A DNA stretch of 63,738 nucleotides, taken from assembly GCA_035634255.1 (NCBI GenBank), contig DASQDI010000127.1, forward strand, positions 1-63,738. The letters run 5' to 3'. Within the stretch, counting starts at the first letter, position 1. The number at the start of each line of letters is the position of its first letter. Shown piece by piece: positions 61,223 through 63,738 of the stretch. The DNA is from DATLMR01 sp035634255 (GTDB lineage: Bacteria; Acidobacteriota; Blastocatellia; UBA7656). Position numbers and translations under genes: made by a program. The notes beneath the pieces are model-generated. The model saw nothing but the letters and a program-made list of their open reading frames with translations, had not been told where the DNA came from and did not search any database.

Positions 61223-61915
61223 ATGGCAGACAATACGAGAAGAAATTTGCTCGTAACGTTGGGGGCGGCTCCCTTCGCCGGGGGCCTCGTTCCGAAGGCC
61301 GAGGCGTCGGGCCTCGATAAGGGCCTGCACAGGGTGTCGCTCAAAACACCGCGCGAGGAGCTTCAGGAGAAACTCCTCCCGAACGTCGAGCTGACGACGC
61401 ACGAAGGCAAGAAGGTCCGATTTTACGACGACCTGGTCAAAGACAAGATCATCGTCATCAACTTCATGTACGCGGAGTGCACGGGCATCTGTCCCGGCAT
61501 CACCGCCAACCTGAAGAATGTGCAGAATATTCTCGGAGACCGGGTCGGCCGCGACATATTCATGTACTCGGTCACGCTCAGGCCGGGGGACGACGGGCCG
61601 AAACAACTCGCCCACTATGTCGAGATGCACGGGATCAAACCGGGCTGGCAGTTCCTTACCGGCAAGCCCCGCGACGTGGAGCTGCTCCGTCGCTCTCTGG
61701 GCTTTTATGACGGCAACGAGAAACTGGACAAGGACCAGACGAACCACATAGGGATGGTCCGCTATGGGAACGAAGCCCGCCAGTGGTGGGCGATGTGTCC
61801 GGGGCGGGCAAAGCCGACGTGGATTGTAAGGTCCATCCTCTGGATGGATAAGCCGTTGTACGTCAAACCCGCAGACCAAAACGGCGGCACGCCGGGCAAG
61901 TCTTCCGACCTGTGA
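61223..61915 (+). CDS. Sco1/SenC-like copper chaperone
   Basis: 230 residues with a Tat-like or Sec signal (TRRNLLVTLGAAPFAGG). The thioredoxin-like domain has the CxxxC copper site in AECTGICPGIT and the distal His in QTNHIGMVRYG, the three ligands used by Sco proteins to deliver copper or act as thiol reductases. The spacing fits the family. Placed 105 bases after the multicopper oxidase, it probably loads or protects the copper sites of that enzyme. AAAGGAG is 11 bases before the ATG. Confidence 0.88.
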   Translation: MADNTRRNLLVTLGAAPFAGGLVPKAEASGLDKGLHRVSLKTPREELQEKLLPNVELTTHEGKKVRFYDDLVKDKIIVINFMYAECTGICPGITANLKNVQNILGDRVGRDIFMYSVTLRPGDDGPKQLAHYVEMHGIKPGWQFLTGKPRDVELLRRSLGFYDGNEKLDKDQTNHIGMVRYGNEARQWWAMCPGRAKPTWIVRSILWMDKPLYVKPADQNGGTPGKSSDL

Positions 61916-61943
61916 GGCTCGACCTGTCTGATGGAGATCAGTA

Positions 61944-62939
61944 ATGAGTAAGAATCTTGTAGCAGCAAAGAGATTCTTGGCCTCTCTGTTTATGGTCCTG
62001 GTCGTAGTATTGACGGCCTCCGTCTCGATGTCAGAACAAAAGCAGGTTGTCGTTGACGGGGCGCAAAAAGTTACGGATCAGACGACGGAGTTCCGCGTAG
62101 GTAAGAGCCCCGAAGCTCTTGCCTACGACGGCTCCGACATCTGGGTGGCAAACCGTATGAGTAACACGGTGACAAAGCTGCGCGGGAAAGATGGGGCCAG
62201 GCTTAAAGAGATACCAGTCGGTGAGCGCCCCTCCGCTCTTACTTTCGATGGGAAGAATATCTGGGTGGCTAATGAGTTCAGCAACTCGGTGACGAAACTG
62301 AGGGCGAAGGATGACGTTGTGCTCGGAACCTTCTTAGTTGGCGAGCGCCCCGGAGGGTTGGCTTACGATGGGGTCAACATCTGGGTAACAAATCAAAAAA
62401 GCAATACTGTAATCAAGCTGCGCGCGGGTGACGGAGTTCAACTCGGCACTTTCGATGTCGGCAGTCGCCCGATCTCGGTAGTATCCGACGGGGCCAATAT
62501 ATGGGTGGCTAACAATGACAGCAATAGCGTGACGAAGCTGCGTATAAGTGATGGAGCAAGGCTAGGTGACTTTGAGGCTGGAGATAGTCCAAACGGTATA
62601 GCCTTCGATGGCACTTACATCTGGGTGACGAACTTTTATGCTACGAGAGTGACGAAATTGAAGGCCAGCAATGGGGAAGCCTTCGCCACTTACATGGTAG
62701 GGGATGGCCCGATGGGTGTCGCCTTTGCCGGAGGCTACATCTGGGTAGTTAATAACGGCAGCAACAGCGTGTCTAAACTAAAGCCGGATGACGGCACTCT
62801 GGTCAATACCTTTGCCGCAGGTAAGAGTCCATCCGGAATAACCTTCGATGGCGAGAGCATCTGGGTGGCCGACAAGGGCAGCGGTACGGTTTCCCGTGTG
62901 AGCCGCTCATCTTCTTCTGCCGCTTCAGCGGTTCCTTAA
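61944..62939 (+). CDS. secreted YVTN-type seven-repeat beta-propeller protein
   Basis: 331 residues. A signal sequence (FLASLFMVLVVVLTASVSMS) precedes seven repeats of 40 residues with the pattern PxxLAYDGxxIWVANxxSNTVTKLR (for example DGANIWVANNDSNSVTKLR), a complete seven-bladed propeller of the YVTN/NHL type. It probably binds a partner or substrate of the adjacent oxidase in the periplasm; no enzymatic residues are seen. It follows the Sco gene by 28 bases and is likely co-transcribed. Confidence 0.88.
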   Translation: MSKNLVAAKRFLASLFMVLVVVLTASVSMSEQKQVVVDGAQKVTDQTTEFRVGKSPEALAYDGSDIWVANRMSNTVTKLRGKDGARLKEIPVGERPSALTFDGKNIWVANEFSNSVTKLRAKDDVVLGTFLVGERPGGLAYDGVNIWVTNQKSNTVIKLRAGDGVQLGTFDVGSRPISVVSDGANIWVANNDSNSVTKLRISDGARLGDFEAGDSPNGIAFDGTYIWVTNFYATRVTKLKASNGEAFATYMVGDGPMGVAFAGGYIWVVNNGSNSVSKLKPDDGTLVNTFAAGKSPSGITFDGESIWVADKGSGTVSRVSRSSSSAASAVP

Positions 62940-63050
62940 TGAGGGAGCCAGGCGGTAAAAACTTGTATTGAAACTGAGTCGGCTATAAGCCTGCCGCAGA
63001 CAAGCGCTATTCTTTTCCCTCTGTCAGTGTTCGACATAGCTGACTCCTTA

Positions 63051-63110
63051 GCAATCTTGACAATCTGACAAAGCAGCAATTAATTGCCAGGTTGCCAAGA
63101 TTGCCTTTTC
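63051..63110 (+). terminator. hairpin ending the oxidase operon
   Basis: GCAATCTTG (63051-63059) pairs with CAAGATTGC (63096-63104); inside the loop lies a 12-base palindrome GCAATTAATTGC (63075-63086). A T-rich CTTTTCTTTC follows. It lies about 110 bases after the propeller gene. Confidence 0.5.
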
Positions 63111-63271
63111 TTTCTGCTTAAATCACTTTAGCTACAAAGGCTCGCAGGTTTTTTGCGCGCGGCAAGAACCTAACAAAGCTTAACATTACTCCCCCTTGAA
63201 TAGGCTGTATCAATAAGTTGGTTTATGTCCTCTATATTTAGGGAAATAGTCGCTGAAGGAGGGTAGCAGCC

Positions 63272-63622
63272 ATTCCGCGCACAAGAACAAATAAGGAAAG
63301 CCGCGTCTTCAAGGAGAAAATTCTTAAGCTCAGGGCGGGTGACGTATCGATCCTTAAGATTGCTCAACAACTCCATGTAAGTAAGCAGTACGTGTCGGCC
63401 GTGCTCAATGAGGCGGGGCAGGGAGGCAGGAGGGTCAACATCAAGCCAGCCGCAAAAACGCCAACTGATAGTAATGAACACATGCAAGACACAGTGGCAC
63501 AGATGGAGGGACAGGGGGAGTATACTATGGCCGGTTTGCTGCGAGTGGTGGCCGAGGGCCGGGCAACAACTTTATCGGCTAAGAAGTCAAGAAAAAAGGC
63601 TCTTAATGGAGCCGCTTTTTAA
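63272..63622 (+). CDS. small helix-turn-helix protein with probable ATT start
   Basis: About 116 residues. The frame opens after a stop at 63254. No ATG lies before the domain, but GAAGGAGGG (63255-63263) stands eight bases ahead of ATT 63272, which would give (M)PRTRTNKESRVFKEKIL. A helix-turn-helix follows (GDVSILKIAQQLHVSKQYVS, then AVLNEAG), then a polar tail. Taking the GTG at 63392 instead would remove the whole HTH. It is probably a transcription regulator of the integrated element. Its stop lies within a small hairpin terminator. Confidence 0.55.
   Translation: MPRTRTNKESRVFKEKILKLRAGDVSILKIAQQLHVSKQYVSAVLNEAGQGGRRVNIKPAAKTPTDSNEHMQDTVAQMEGQGEYTMAGLLRVVAEGRATTLSAKKSRKKALNGAAF
63598..63620 (+). 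terminator. terminator overlapping the end of the HTH gene
   Basis: GGCTC (63598-63602) pairs with GAGCC (63609-63613), followed by TTTTT at 63616-63620. A second inverted repeat, TCCTGAGAG/CTCTCAGGA (63626-63634/63653-63661), follows. Confidence 0.5.
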
Positions 63623-63738
63623 TGATCCTGAGAGAAGCGGGCGGGGCGCATCCTCTCAGGAATAAATAAGCCTACCTCTCAATACCTTCTGTCTTAGTAG
63701 TTTTAACAAAACCCAGGCTCTTCACTATGCTTATAGCT

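Noticed and set aside
62094..62900. Regular ~120-base periodicity, considered as tandem DNA repeat or CRISPR-like array
   Set aside because: The period is the 40-residue propeller repeat of a coding sequence; DNA copies are diverged and no spacer structure exists.

Overview
The window looks like a chromosomal segment of a member of the Acidobacteriota. The main evidence is two proteins of the acidobacterial VWFA-related type (3-854 and 52996-55179). Supporting evidence is the many secreted beta-propeller proteins and the high GC content of most of the sequence. The class cannot be fixed from sequence alone. The first ~3.95 kb is clearly AT-richer than the rest, and the change falls inside a gene.

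Layout, left to right. 0-2.8 kb: AT-rich plus-strand genes for a cut VWA protein, an XdhC-like protein and a glutaryl-CoA-dehydrogenase-like enzyme. 2.9-12 kb: a minus-strand chemosensory operon (MCP, CheW, CheR, CheA, CheB, a GAF/coiled-coil protein, CheY, a DUF4388 protein). 12.5-17 kb: an MBL-fold hydrolase, a small lipoprotein, a disordered protein and a PAS kinase/sigma-54 regulator pair. 17.3-27 kb: secreted propeller-type proteins (17.3, 23.2 and 26.1 kb) around a 1172-residue sigma-54 activator whose N-terminus resembles the DNA-binding part of IS630 transposases. 27-28.6 kb: a benzoate-CoA-ligase-type enzyme, probably read from a leaderless mRNA. 28.7-37.7 kb: an MBL hydrolase, then a complete beta-oxidation operon (TetR regulator, long-chain acyl-CoA ligase, FadN-, FadA- and FadE-like enzymes). 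A perfect palindrome of the Bacillus FadR operator type overlaps its promoter. 37.8-40.7 kb: sugar-nucleotide and polysaccharide genes. 40.9-45.1 kb: a repeat lipoprotein, a multi-spanning membrane protein and secreted proteins. 45.5-50.1 kb: a GAF protein, a NorD-like VWA protein with a helical-repeat N-terminus, and a PlsC-type acyltransferase. 50.1-52.8 kb: two MacB-type permeases and a remnant of a receiver domain. 53.0-56.4 kb: the second VWA protein and a seven-heme cytochrome c.

At 56643 the chromosome meets an integrated element. The 3' half of a tRNA-Phe gene (minus strand) is followed by a tyrosine recombinase. The geometry places the element to the right, running past the window edge. 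Its cargo here is an unusual receiver protein lacking the phospho-acceptor Asp, a Tat-exported multicopper oxidase with a Sco-like copper protein and a seven-repeat YVTN propeller, and a small helix-turn-helix protein that appears to start at ATT.

Functional themes are fatty-acid and acyl-CoA catabolism under a TetR repressor, chemosensory and sigma-54 signalling, and secreted repeat proteins, followed by an imported extracytoplasmic copper-oxidase module. All calls come from reading the sequence. No database search or computed statistic was available.
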